DNA of 64,000 nucleotides from Catenuloplanes indicus (GCF_030813715.1 NZ_JAUSUZ010000001.1:1798001-1862000), one strand, 5' to 3'. Counted from the first letter of the stretch, positions 8,286 through 16,724 are shown. Program-made: numbers and translations. Notes: generated by a model not told the origin, from the sequence alone.

Positions 8286-8590
8286 AACGTGTCCGACTCG
8301 CAACACACACGCCGGCGCTCGATGCGTGGTCGACGTGGATCGAGTTGGCGGGCGGTCATTGAACCCGCTTACCACTTTGCAGCTGACCTCGCCCAAGGAC
8401 CGAGGTCGGCATTGCCACGCAAGTTACGACCGGACACGGTCACGACATTTGTTCGTCCGTCTGCGATTTGCGGAAAGGGTGTTGGCAGGGTGGCGCCGAA
8501 TCGCGGAGGACGGGCCCTCTTGGATAGATACTGCCAGCCGAACTCAGGTTCAGAGGTTTGGCCGCACCCGGTCCAGAATCTCGTCTGAAC
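8286..8590. other. Non-coding stretch, repeat copy only
   Basis: No gene is supported here. The stretch carries copy 2 of the 27-base repeat near its left end; the open frames running through it lack codon bias and are shadows. Confidence 0.45.
8318..8344. repeat. 27-bp exact repeat, copy 2
   Basis: Identical over 27 bases to 6034-6060 and in the same orientation. It begins 33 bases after the recombinase hairpin, which suggests that both copies come from the 3' flank of similar mobile elements. Confidence 0.8.
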
Positions 8591-8594
8591 AGGG

Positions 8595-8755
8595 TGCGGC
8601 TGGTGCCGCCCTTGCCGTTGACGCCGCCGATCATCGCCTTCTTCGCCGTGCGCAGCGCGTCGGGGGCGTGCGGCGCGAGCCGCTCCAGGTCGAGGTTGAC
8701 CGGTTCCTCGCGGCGTACGCCGGTGCCGAGCAGGGTGGACGCGACTCCTGGAAGA
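8595..8755 (-). pseudogene. Unidentified coding remnant, about 54 codons
   Basis: Read leftward, this stretch has nearly pure G/C third positions and gives 'GVRREEPVNLDLERLAPH' and 'KKAMIGGVNGKGGTSRTLF'. No start codon or ribosome-binding site fits, and the flanks lose codon bias abruptly on both sides, so it looks like an internal or terminal piece of a lost gene. I do not recognise the family. A perfect hairpin separates it from the RHS remnant. Confidence 0.4.
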
Positions 8756-8758
8756 GAC

Positions 8759-8789
8759 GGGAAGCCATCCCCATCCGGGATGGCTTCCC
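8759..8789. terminator. Perfect 13-bp hairpin
   Basis: GGGAAGCCATCCC and its exact complement flank a five-base loop. It lies between the unidentified coding remnant and the RHS remnant and looks like a surviving terminator, though neither neighbour is intact. Confidence 0.55.
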
Positions 8790-8859
8790 GAGCCACTGCA
8801 CACGACGCCTGAGGACTAGTCGATCCCCATCTCCGGGAAGTCCTCCCGGCGCCAGGCCT

Positions 8860-9870
8860 TACCGCTCGGTGGTCTTCTCGACCTCTCCGTACGCGTTGTA
8901 GGTGGTGGTCGTGGTCCCGGCGTCCGGGTCCTTCAGCGAGGTCTCCCGGCCCTTGATACTCGTTGCCCGCGGCGTCGGTGACCCTGGCGAGATGTCCCTT
9001 CCGGTCGTAGGAGTAGGACGTGGCGGAGAATGCGCCGTTGACGCCCGCCGCGGTGGTGTGGCGGCGGAACTCGGTGACGTGTCCCTGCAGATCGGTGATG
9101 GTGGTGGCCACCCCGCCGCGGGGAGGGGTGACCATGGTCCGGTCACCGGCGTAGACGGTGGTGGTCCGGGACTTCTCGACCTGGTTGGTCTCGCCTTCGC
9201 CGGCGAGGGAGATCGCGGCGGTGAGCCGGCCGGCCCGGTCGTAGACGTTCCGGGTCACCGACGGCACCGACCACTGCGGCTCGTACCAGTACGCGCCCGA
9301 GGGGCTTCCCGGCTCCGCGTGCGCGCCGTACACGGTGGCGGTGCGGCCGGCTTCGTCATAGTTGGTATCTGAGATGACCCGGGTGCCGCTGCCGTCCTGC
9401 GCCGGTGTCCGGGACTGCTGGATGCGCAGGAAACCGTCGAAGATGCCGTAGGAGACGTGGTACCCGCCGCCGGCGTGCAGGGTCTCGGTCTTGGTGTACG
9501 GGTAGCTGCGTCGATCGCTCGCGTAGACGTACTCGTACCTGCCCTGCGGGGCATCGGGGTGATCGGCTTTCGTCCAGCCGGCGTCCCATACCCGGCTGAT
9601 CCGGCCCATCGGGGTCGTACTCGGTGGTCGTGACCCGGTTGTTCGCGTCGACGGTGCCGACGCCCGGGTTCCAGCTTTTGAGCCCTTCGGCCTCGGTCAC
9701 CGTGCCGTAGGCCGGCGCGGTGTCCGCGCTCGTCGCGCCGTCGTAGTAGACCCGGGAGTCGCTCAGCATGTGGTCCGGGCTGGACGGGGCCACGTCGCAG
9801 GTCGTGGCCGTCCGGGTGACTGCAGTAGAGCCGTCCGGCGACCATCCCGGCCCGGTCCGGCAGCGCCCGG
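8860..9870 (-). pseudogene. RHS/YD-repeat protein, frameshifted fragment
   Basis: The fragment is homologous to the middle of the intact RHS gene at 49356-56306. Shared stretches include 'DSRVYYDGATSADTAPAYG', 'RYEYVYASDRRSYPYTKTE', 'APHAE'-like 'GAHAEPGSPSGAYW', 'WSVPSVTRNVYDRAGR' and 'DPDAGTTTTTYNAYGEVEK'. Reading it needs at least two frame changes, near 9610 and near 8960. About 45 residues present in the intact gene are missing at the first junction, and both the N-terminal export region and the C-terminal core are gone. It is a degraded paralogue, probably from the same lost toxin locus as the toxin tip at 7323. Its upstream end abuts the stop of the sigma-factor gene. Confidence 0.85.
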
Positions 9871-9962
9871 CCCGTTCGCACGTGTGGTGCGGCAACGACG
9901 CCGGTCCTGATCGGGCGATGACCACTACACCGGACCGCCGCACCGCGGGTGCCTCCAGCTAC

Positions 9963-10544
9963 TCACTCGGCCTCCACGGTGCCGATGACGGCCCGTAGCG
10001 CCCGCAGGCCGTAGTGCGCGCGGGACTTGACCGTTCCCTCCGCGATCCCGAGCCTGACCGCGACCTCACCCATGCTCAGGCCCTGGATGTAGAGCGCGAC
10101 CAGGATCGTGCGATGCTCGGCACTGATCCCGGCCAGCGCGCCCCGGATGGTCTCACCCGCCACCACGGCCTCTGCGGGGTCTGCCTCGTCCGGTACCCAT
10201 GTCAGGTCCATCGTGCCGACTTCCGCCGGCCGGGAAGCCCGGGCGCGTGCCGCGTCGATCGCGACCCGCCGCGCCACCGTGAACAGCCATCGCCGCTGGC
10301 TCACCCGGCCCTGCGGGACACCGTCCAAGTTCCGCCACGCCCGGAGCATCGTCTCCTGCAACTGGTCCTCGGCCACCTGCCGCTCCCCCTTCGCAAGGCT
10401 GAGCAGAAACCAGAAGAGCGAATCGGCGTGTACGGCGTACAGGTCCTCCAGCCGCGCGTCCGCACTCGCACCCGGCTGTCGCCGCTCGTCCGTTTCAATT
10501 GCCTTCTCGGTCCCGGCCGTCACCGTCGCGGTCATCCTGGCCAC
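9963..10544 (-). CDS. ECF RNA polymerase sigma factor
   Basis: The 193-residue protein has sigma region 2 ('FLLSLAKGERQVAEDQLQET' followed by 'LRAWRNLDG' and 'RRWLFTVARRVAIDAARA', roughly residues 35-105). It also has region 4 with a helix-turn-helix ('LSMGEVAVRLGIAEGTVKSR', about residues 160-180). It should direct RNA polymerase to a small regulon. It is the last gene of a three-gene leftward operon, starting three bases after the stop of the CapA-like gene. An anti-sigma gene would be expected next, but the RHS remnant lies there instead, so the natural partner may have been lost or may be elsewhere. The membrane and surface proteins encoded upstream are candidates for its target process. 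Confidence 0.92.
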   Translation of the reverse strand: MARMTATVTAGTEKAIETDERRQPGASADARLEDLYAVHADSLFWFLLSLAKGERQVAEDQLQETMLRAWRNLDGVPQGRVSQRRWLFTVARRVAIDAARARASRPAEVGTMDLTWVPDEADPAEAVVAGETIRGALAGISAEHRTILVALYIQGLSMGEVAVRLGIAEGTVKSRAHYGLRALRAVIGTVEAE

Positions 10545-10547
10545 GGC

Positions 10548-11564
10548 TCAGTCCAGCTCCGCGCACCGGCGCAGCGCGCGGAAGTTGTCGGTGGCGACGT
10601 CGGCCTGCCACCCGGTGACCGCTTCCGGCTGACCGGTCCGGGTGATGCGCAACGGAAGGAACTCCGCGTGCGTCACCTGTCGCCGGTGCACGGTCAACCG
10701 CAACAGCCCGGACCGGGAACTGAACGGCTGGTACAGCGGGTGGTAGTAGAAGAGCAGGTTCCCCAGCCCGTACGCGACGTAGACGTCGCCGGACCGGCCC
10801 GCGCCCTGGAGCACGTGGGCGTGCGCACCGACGATGACGTCCGCTCCCGCCTCGATCATCCGCGCCGCGAAATCCTTCTGCACCGGCGTCGGACACGGGT
10901 TGCCCTCCACCCCCCAGTGCGGCATCACCACCACCAGGTCACTGTCCGCACGCGCGGCCGACACCGCCGCGCTCGCCCGGGCGACGTCGGTGGCCATCGC
11001 CATCCCCGGACTGTCCGCGGTCGCGGCGGCCCGGCCGTGCAACTCGTCGATCTGGTCGAAGCCGAACACCGCGATCCGCACCCCACGCACCGTGATTCGC
11101 CACGGCGCGTACGCCTCCGCGGCGTCGCGCCCGGCTCCGGTGGTGCCCACGCCCTGTGCGCGCACCGCGTCGATCGTGTCGGTCAGGCCCTCCGGCCCCC
11201 AGTCGTACGTGTGGTTGTTCGCCAGCGACACCACGTCGATCCCGGCCGCCCGCAACGACGTGGCTGCGACCGGATCCGCGCGGAACACGTAGTTCTTGTC
11301 CTGCCGCTGTCCCCTCCTGGTCAGCGGCGTCTCCAGATTGATCAGGGCCAGGTCACCACTGCCGAGGAGCGCGTGCACCGGTGCGAGAACCGTCTCCGGC
11401 GAGGCGAGCAGGCCGGCGACCTCCGCGTGGAAGTGCGCGTCGCCGCCGAAGACGAGCGTGACCTCCCCGGCCGGATGCCACGTCGCGTCCGAACTCCCGG
11501 TGAGGGTGCAGGCCGTCACGGGAAGCAGCACGGCGAGCAGCGCCGCGGTCAGGCGTCGCCTCAT
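10548..11564 (-). CDS. CapA/PgsA-like metallophosphatase lipoprotein
   Basis: The 338-residue protein starts with a short lipoprotein signal peptide (lipobox 'LPVTAC', Cys at about 19). The PGA_cap metallophosphatase domain follows: 'LVFGGDAHFH' near 40, 'LALINLETPL', 'VSLANNHTYDWG', 'VVVMPHWGVE' and 'VIVGAHAHVLQG', then 'YVAYGLGNLLFYY'. These are the metal-binding blocks of CapA, the poly-gamma-glutamate capsule protein. No synthetase genes (CapB/CapC) are nearby, so a polyglutamate role cannot be assumed. I chose the ATG at 11564, inside a much longer open frame, because it overlaps the upstream gene's stop by four bases (ATGA) and begins the signal peptide. Confidence 0.9.
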   Translation of the reverse strand: MRRRLTAALLAVLLPVTACTLTGSSDATWHPAGEVTLVFGGDAHFHAEVAGLLASPETVLAPVHALLGSGDLALINLETPLTRRGQRQDKNYVFRADPVAATSLRAAGIDVVSLANNHTYDWGPEGLTDTIDAVRAQGVGTTGAGRDAAEAYAPWRITVRGVRIAVFGFDQIDELHGRAAATADSPGMAMATDVARASAAVSAARADSDLVVVMPHWGVEGNPCPTPVQKDFAARMIEAGADVIVGAHAHVLQGAGRSGDVYVAYGLGNLLFYYHPLYQPFSSRSGLLRLTVHRRQVTHAEFLPLRITRTGQPEAVTGWQADVATDNFRALRRCAELD

Positions 11565-12544
11565 GCCACGCGTCCCGTCCGCGTCATCAGCCCGTGGATC
11601 AGCATGGCGCCGGCCACGAACGCCATGGACAGCAGCAGCGGCCCGGTCACCGCCAGCAGCGTCTGTACGCCACCGGTCATCACCGAGAGCCGCGGCAGCG
11701 CCACATGGTTCACCACCGCGATCGCGGGGACCAGTGCCGCGCCGATGAGGATCGGCAGGGTGCCCACCGCCCGCAGTGGACCCCGGACGCCCAGCACGCC
11801 GACGCACAGCACGCCCGGCGGGATTACCGCGAGACCGGCGAGCAGCGTGAGGAGCGGCGCGATCGGGGCCGGGGCCAGCATGGTCGCCGCGAGCCACCCA
11901 CCCGCGCCGGCGACCGCCAGCGTCCTGCCGGGCCGGCGGCCGCCGACGAGGATCCGCTGGCCGATGACGAAGTAGAGCAGCGCGGCCGCGACGAATCCGG
12001 CGCCCTGCGGCGTGACGGCGGTACCGGCCAGCGCGATCGCGGCCGCGGTGACGACGACGAGATTCGCCGGCAGCGCCGACGTCAGCCGTCCCAGCACCGT
12101 CACCACCGCGAGGGTGTACGGCACGGCAAGCTCCGGTGGAGGTAGCAGCAAGGCCGCCAGGATCTCCGCCGGCTCGTAGAGCGCCACCGGAGCGAACGAC
12201 GAGCTGAAGCGGCGCAACACCCACGCCGTGCCCACGACCGTCACCGCGTGGAGCATCAGGTACGGCGCGCCGGTCCGCAGGAGCAACCGTGCCCACGACC
12301 GATGCGGCGCGCGACCGGCGGCCAGACCGGCGCCGGCGAACAGCAACGGTACGCCCGCGGCCCCGGCCGCGACCCCGAGCGGCTCCCACAGCACCGGTAT
12401 CGGCAGGCCGGTTCTCCATTCGACCTGCAGGTAATGATTGGAGGTGACATACGCGAACGCGACGAGCAGCATGCCCGCGCCGATGAGCATGCGCACATCG
12501 GCGAACGGGCGGCCAGGAGAGAAAGATTCGTGATTCTCAGGCAT
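11561..12544 (-). CDS. Polytopic membrane protein, acyltransferase-3-like
   Basis: The 327-residue protein consists almost entirely of hydrophobic helices, about ten membrane segments (for example 'MLIGAGMLLVAFAYVTSN' near residue 20 and 'LSMAFVAGAMLIHGLM' near the end). The layout resembles membrane acyltransferase-3 proteins, but the catalytic His-Asp signature of that family is not evident, so the assignment is loose. It is the first gene of a leftward operon and overlaps the CapA-like gene by four bases, which implies translational coupling and a joint envelope function. Confidence 0.75.
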   Translation of the reverse strand: MPENHESFSPGRPFADVRMLIGAGMLLVAFAYVTSNHYLQVEWRTGLPIPVLWEPLGVAAGAAGVPLLFAGAGLAAGRAPHRSWARLLLRTGAPYLMLHAVTVVGTAWVLRRFSSSFAPVALYEPAEILAALLLPPPELAVPYTLAVVTVLGRLTSALPANLVVVTAAAIALAGTAVTPQGAGFVAAALLYFVIGQRILVGGRRPGRTLAVAGAGGWLAATMLAPAPIAPLLTLLAGLAVIPPGVLCVGVLGVRGPLRAVGTLPILIGAALVPAIAVVNHVALPRLSVMTGGVQTLLAVTGPLLLSMAFVAGAMLIHGLMTRTGRVA

Positions 12545-12740
12545 TTTTCCTCATTCGGTCCGGCCGCACGACGACGTGACCCGGCCTGGACGTGACGTAC
12601 GGGTCTTCGACAAAGACCCACACGCAATGCGATAGCCCGAAAATCAACAGGTCATAGGGACGGCATAGGCGCGATCGTCAACGGATCGTCATTCGGCGGG
12701 CGACGGAATAATCGGGTCGTCGACCTGTCGTCGCGCCGTT

Positions 12741-12764
12741 GTTGACCTCTGGCTGATGTGCTGT
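12741..12764 (+). promoter_or_regulatory. GTTGACCTC-N7-TGTGCTGT box upstream of FAD monooxygenase
   Basis: GTTGACCTC and TGTGCTGT, seven bases apart, recur with identical sequence and spacing at 21528-21551. The box ends only four bases before the ATG, so its TTGACC cannot act as a normal -35 for this start. An activator or operator site, or an upstream-overlapping promoter, is more likely. Confidence 0.5.
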
Positions 12765-12768
12765 ACGG

Positions 12769-14064
12769 ATGGACACCGACCATGCCGTGATCATCGGCGC
12801 GGGCATCGGCGGACTTCTCACCGCGCACGTGCTCGCCGACACCTTCGACACCGTCACGGTCCTCGACCGGGACTCGTTGCCGGACACGCCGGCCTCCCGC
12901 CGCGCCGTCCCCCAGGATCGCCAGGCGCACCTGCTGCTCGCTCGCGGCCTTGACGCATTCGAAGCGATCATGCCGGGCTTCCGCGCGGACCTGGAGGCCC
13001 AGGGAGTCCCGTTCGGTGATGACCAAGCGGATGTGCGGTACTACGCAAGCGGGCGCCGGTTACCGCCATCGGCCTCCGGCCACACCACCGGTGCCGTCAG
13101 CCGGGTCCTGCTGGAGCACCTGACACGCCAACGGGTGGCGGGCCACCCGCGCATCCGGGTCGTGTCCGGCCGGACGGTCTCGGGCTTGACCGCGTCGGCC
13201 GGCGGAGCCCGGATCACCGGGGTACGCACCGCCGACGGGACCCTGCCGGCGAGCATCGTGGTGGACGCGGGCGGACGCGGCGGGCACAGCGCGCGGTGGC
13301 TGGCCGAGCACGGCTACCCGCCGCCGCCGGTGGAGACGGTGCGCATCGGTATGACCTACGTGTCCCGGCGCTACCGGTACGATCCCGCACTGCTCGACGC
13401 GCCGCTCGGCGTCATCGTCCCGTCATTCCCCGGCCAGCCCTACGGCGGTGCCGCGGGCCGGGAGGACGCCGACCGCATCGTGCTCGGCCTGCAAGCCATG
13501 CTCGACGCCGACCTGCCGACCGATCAGGAGGGACTGCTCACGATCGCCGGCCGGCTGCCGGACCCCGCCCTCGCCGGCATCCTGCGACACGCGGAGCCGG
13601 TCGGCGAGCCCTCCCGGATGCGTTTCCCCGAGAGCGTCCGCCGCCGCTACGAACGCGCGCGACGCTTCCCGGCGGGATACCTGGTGATTGGTGACGCGCT
13701 CTGCTCTTTCAACCCCATCTACGCCCAGGGCATGACCGTCGCCGCGCTGGAGGCGTTGCTGCTGCGGGAACTGATGCACGCCGGACCCACCGGAGACCTC
13801 GCGCGACGGTTCTTCCGCGGCGCCGCCCGGCTCATCGACGTCCCCTGGTCCGTGGCGACCGGCGGCGACCTGCGCTTCCCCGAGGTCGACGGTATCCGGA
13901 CACCGGCGACCCGGCTCGCCGGCGCCTATCTCGGCCGCTACCAGCGCGCCGCGCACACCGACCCGGTACTCAGCGCCGCTTTCCTCCGCGTCGCCAACCT
14001 GATCGATCCACCGGCTCGTCTCTTCGCCCCCGCGCTGCTGCTCCGGGTCGCCCGGGCGGGCTGA
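12769..14064 (+). CDS. FAD-dependent monooxygenase
   Basis: The 431-residue protein begins with a dinucleotide-binding fold, 'VIIGAGIGGLLTAHVLAD' (residues 7-24), and has the second FAD motif 'GYLVIGDALCSFNPIYAQ' near residue 303 with 'GMTVAALEALLL'. This is the arrangement of squalene-epoxidase-like and aromatic-hydroxylase flavoproteins. There is no signal peptide. It probably hydroxylates or epoxidises a small molecule; the substrate is unknown. The ATG at 12769 is fixed by the Rossmann fold starting six residues later. A conserved box lies directly upstream, and a broken P450 follows after 87 bases in the same direction, so the two oxidases once may have acted in the same pathway. Confidence 0.88.
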   Translation: MDTDHAVIIGAGIGGLLTAHVLADTFDTVTVLDRDSLPDTPASRRAVPQDRQAHLLLARGLDAFEAIMPGFRADLEAQGVPFGDDQADVRYYASGRRLPPSASGHTTGAVSRVLLEHLTRQRVAGHPRIRVVSGRTVSGLTASAGGARITGVRTADGTLPASIVVDAGGRGGHSARWLAEHGYPPPPVETVRIGMTYVSRRYRYDPALLDAPLGVIVPSFPGQPYGGAAGREDADRIVLGLQAMLDADLPTDQEGLLTIAGRLPDPALAGILRHAEPVGEPSRMRFPESVRRRYERARRFPAGYLVIGDALCSFNPIYAQGMTVAALEALLLRELMHAGPTGDLARRFFRGAARLIDVPWSVATGGDLRFPEVDGIRTPATRLAGAYLGRYQRAAHTDPVLSAAFLRVANLIDPPARLFAPALLLRVARAG

Positions 14065-14094
14065 GACCGCACGGCGAGTCGCTGTCGACCCGCC

Positions 14095-14118
14095 GTTGAT
14101 GCGGTACGGGTGCGGTGG
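14095..14118 (+). promoter_or_regulatory. Weak copy of the GTTG-N12-TGYGCTGT box before the P450 remnant
   Basis: GTTGATGCG, seven bases, then TGCGGTGG: the same architecture as the box at 12741 with several mismatches. It lies 33 bases before the P450 start codon. Confidence 0.25.
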
Positions 14119-14151
14119 AGCGGTACCGCAGGCACCGCTGGAGGAGTGTTC

Positions 14152-15020
14152 GTGAGTCCCGTTCGTACCGTCGATGATCTGATCGGTCCCCGGCCGCTGC
14201 CGGTGGTCGGGAATCTGGTGCAGATGCGCACCGACCGGGACGGCCACCGCGTCTACGACCGGTGGGCGCGCGAGTACGGACCGACCTACCTGCTGCGGTT
14301 CGGGAAGATGCCGATCGTGGTCAGCGGGGGACGGGCCGATCGTCGAGGCGGTGCTGCGCGACCGGCCGGACGGCTTCACCCGTACCCGGGTCGGGCCCGT
14401 CCTGGAAGGACTCGGCGTCGATGGTGCTGACCATGATGCTGGCCGGCCAGGACACCACCTCGTCCCTGATCGCCTGGACACTGCACCACCTGGCCGGAGA
14501 CCCGGACACCCAGGAACGGGTACGCGCCGAGGCGGCCACCGTGCTCCGCGAGTTCGGCCCGCCCGCCGATCCGGCGGCGCTGCGCGGGCTGCGCCACACC
14601 GACGCGGCGATCCAGGAGTCGCTGCGACTGCGGCCGGTCGTACCCGTCATGGGGTTCCGGCCCACCCGCCACACCGTGCTGCACGGCACCGGCTACGACC
14701 TCAGCCTGCCCGCTGGGCAGTCGATCCTGCTGCTGCTCTCGCACGGCGCCCGCGCGGTCCCGGACCCGGACGAGTTCCGCCCGAGGCGCTGGTTCGGCAC
14801 CATGACGGCCCAGCCGTTCTTCCCGTTCGGCGCCGGTCCACGCTTCTGCCCCGGCCACAACCTCGCGCTGCTGGAGGCCACCCTGGTCGTCGGCCTGGCC
14901 TGCCGCGACTTCCAGCTCGCCCCGGACGGCGGGAAGGTCGGCGAGAAACTCGCGTTCCCGACCGGGCTGCGCCTGCGCCCGCAGCTACGGCCGGGAACCG
15001 CGGGCGCCACCCGCCGGTAG
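14152..15020 (+). pseudogene. Cytochrome P450, frameshifted and internally deleted
   Basis: A GTG with a GAGGAG ribosome-binding site starts a typical P450 N terminus ('PRPLPVVGNLVQM', 'WAREYGPTYLLRFGKMPIVV'). At a run of five G near 14328 the frame shifts ('IVEAVLRDRPDGFTRT' continues in the next phase). Near 14421 the sequence jumps straight to the I-helix ('MMLAGQDTTSSLIAW') in a third phase. About 150 residues between the B region and the I-helix are missing. The C-terminal half is well preserved: ExxR as 'ESLRLRP' and the haem loop 'FPFGAGPRFCPGH'. With only about 290 codons and two phase changes it cannot make a working enzyme. It was probably a partner of the upstream FAD monooxygenase. 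Confidence 0.88.
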
Positions 15021-15073
15021 CGAGTCGACGCTGCCCGCGCTCGCACGCGCCTGCGGGCGGCGATGTGGGACGA

Positions 15074-15106
15074 CGCCCACCGGGAGTCCTCGGTCACCGG
15101 TGGGCG
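15074..15106. terminator. Bidirectional terminator hairpin
   Basis: CGCCCACCGG (15074-15083) pairs with CCGGTGGGCG (15097-15106) between the convergent P450 remnant and the SGNH hydrolase gene. Confidence 0.65.
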
Positions 15107-15121
15107 CCGCCGTCTACGGGG

Positions 15122-15919
15122 TCAGGCCGTACGGAACGCCGCCCGCACGCTGGGCAGGTACCCCAGCGCATGCCCGGCCGCGTTCGGGTGCAGGGCGCCG
15201 TCGGCCACGATGCCGTGGATCCAGGGGTCGGCGCCGCATACACCGTGGCCGTCGAAGGCCGGCCGGACATCGGCGAACGCGAACCCGGCCGTGGCGGCCC
15301 GGCCGGCGATGACACCGTTGAGGGTGTCGGCACCGGCGTTCATCACGGTGCGCTTGGTCAGGTTGAGCGGTGCGGTGGTGCACACGCCGGTCAGCTCGAA
15401 GAACCGTGGGTAGCCGGCGACCACCACGTCGGCGTACGGTGCCGCCGCCCGGATCGCGGCGAACAACGCGTCGAGCCGGCCCGGCAGCACCTCCGTCGCG
15501 GCGGTGTTGCTGGCCTGCGCCGCGGCGAGGCAGTCCGCGTCCGTACCCCGTAGGCAGATCGCGACGCCGGTGCCGAAGCCCACGTCGTTCCCGCCGACCG
15601 TGATGGTCACCTGCCGGGTGAAACGCCCCAGCCTGGCCAGCTGACCGGTGACCGCCTCCGTCGTGGCGCCGCTGCACGCGACGGACGAGTACAGCCGAAG
15701 GCGCTGCTCCGCGGCGAACAGCACCGGGTATGCGACGGTGCTGCGCTTACAGGTCGCCTCCGCGTACGGTGGATTGCCGACGCCTGAGGAGTAGGAGTCG
15801 CCGAGCGCGACGTAACGGAAGCCACCCGCGGCCGCCCCGGCCGGCGTGGCTGCGAGGACGGCGGTGACCGCCATGGACAACGCCGCGGCGGCGGCGAACA
15901 ACGATGATCTACGGCGCAA
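15122..15919 (-). CDS. Secreted SGNH/GDSL hydrolase
   Basis: The 265-residue protein has a Sec signal peptide ('AALSMAVTAVLAATPAGAAA', cleaved near residue 31). The SGNH blocks follow: the nucleophile block 'VALGDSYSSG' with Ser42, 'CSGATTEAV', the 'VGGNDVGFG' block supplying Gly and Asn, and the C-terminal 'DGALHPNAAGHALG' with the catalytic His. Six Cys residues fit disulphide-stabilised extracellular esterases such as the Streptomyces lipase/esterase group. It should be exported and cleave an ester or acyl bond of an unknown lipid or polysaccharide. It stands alone, converging on the P450 remnant with a shared terminator. Confidence 0.9.
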   Translation of the reverse strand: MRRRSSLFAAAAALSMAVTAVLAATPAGAAAGGFRYVALGDSYSSGVGNPPYAEATCKRSTVAYPVLFAAEQRLRLYSSVACSGATTEAVTGQLARLGRFTRQVTITVGGNDVGFGTGVAICLRGTDADCLAAAQASNTAATEVLPGRLDALFAAIRAAAPYADVVVAGYPRFFELTGVCTTAPLNLTKRTVMNAGADTLNGVIAGRAATAGFAFADVRPAFDGHGVCGADPWIHGIVADGALHPNAAGHALGYLPSVRAAFRTA

Positions 15920-16035
15920 GGCCGCACCTCCCGGTTGACGTTGGCGAGGCCCGGACCGGCCTCCGCTGTGCAGTGAAAGCGGCCGACGTCAACAGCTTCT
16001 GGACGGCACGTCGACGGGCACGGTGCCGGCACCGG

Positions 16036-16611
16036 TCACCGCGAGGCCAGGCCGCCCAGCAGGCAGAGCATCAAACCGGCCGCCATGGTCACCAGCCCCC
16101 ACGTGAGCAGCCGGCGTTTCCGGCTGATCCGGCGGCGGATGCGCATCAGCCGGGACGCCGCGTCCTCCCCGGGGGCGGTGACCACTGCCGCGGCCCAGCG
16201 CCACACCGCAGCCGGGTCGCGGGGAAGGGCGGGTTCGTGCCAGGACCGGTATCCCACGGTCAACGCGGCGGCACCGGCGAGCGCCAGCGCGCCGAGGACG
16301 CAGAGCGCGCCGCACCACCAGATCAACGCGCCCACGGCGGACAGGCCGGCCGGTGACCAGCGGCCGGCGAGGAAGCCGGTGACCAGTGCGCCGGTGGCGA
16401 CGGTGAAAGCAGCGGTGATCCGGCCCGCCTTGTTCTCCTCGTTGGTGAGTTCGGACAGCGCCTCGTCCAGCAGACGCAGCACCGCCGCTTCCGAAGGCAA
16501 CGCCTGCGCCGAGGGCACGGCGGGCGGCGGGAACACCGGCTCACCGTCGAAGTGCCTGACCCCTCCGCTACTCTCCGGATTCGCCGGCCAGACCATCCGC
16601 GAGTCAGTCAT
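16036..16611 (-). CDS. Pycsar-effector-like membrane protein
   Basis: I start this 191-residue protein at the ATG at 16611 ('MTDSRMVWPANPES'); a longer frame runs upstream but overlaps the intergenic region. A helical stretch 'LLDEALSELTNEENKAGRI' leads into a membrane segment ('AAFTVATGALVTGFLAG'), then a second ('WWCGALCVLGALALAGAAAL'), a basic soluble stretch and a final membrane helix ('LLTWGLVTMAAGLMLCLLGG'). This order resembles the PycTM/DUF5706 effectors of Pycsar antiphage systems, where the helix before the first membrane span ends in a 'xTKAG' motif (here 'ENKAG'). No cyclase gene adjoins it, so a Pycsar role is only a hypothesis. Confidence 0.55.
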   Translation of the reverse strand: MTDSRMVWPANPESSGGVRHFDGEPVFPPPAVPSAQALPSEAAVLRLLDEALSELTNEENKAGRITAAFTVATGALVTGFLAGRWSPAGLSAVGALIWWCGALCVLGALALAGAAALTVGYRSWHEPALPRDPAAVWRWAAAVVTAPGEDAASRLMRIRRRISRKRRLLTWGLVTMAAGLMLCLLGGLASR

Positions 16612-16724
16612 TGCCACACATCCCCTTCCGCACGTCCAACTGTGCCGGTAGGCACCATGAACAACGACGGGCGAGCGTCGGGATAGTTCATCGGCCCATA
16701 TCGGGAACAGCGTCACCGAGCGTC

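Noticed and set aside
12742-12770. TTGACC plus TACGGA as a promoter for the FAD monooxygenase
   Set aside because: The -10 would overlap the start codon, and no later start is possible because the Rossmann fold begins six residues in.
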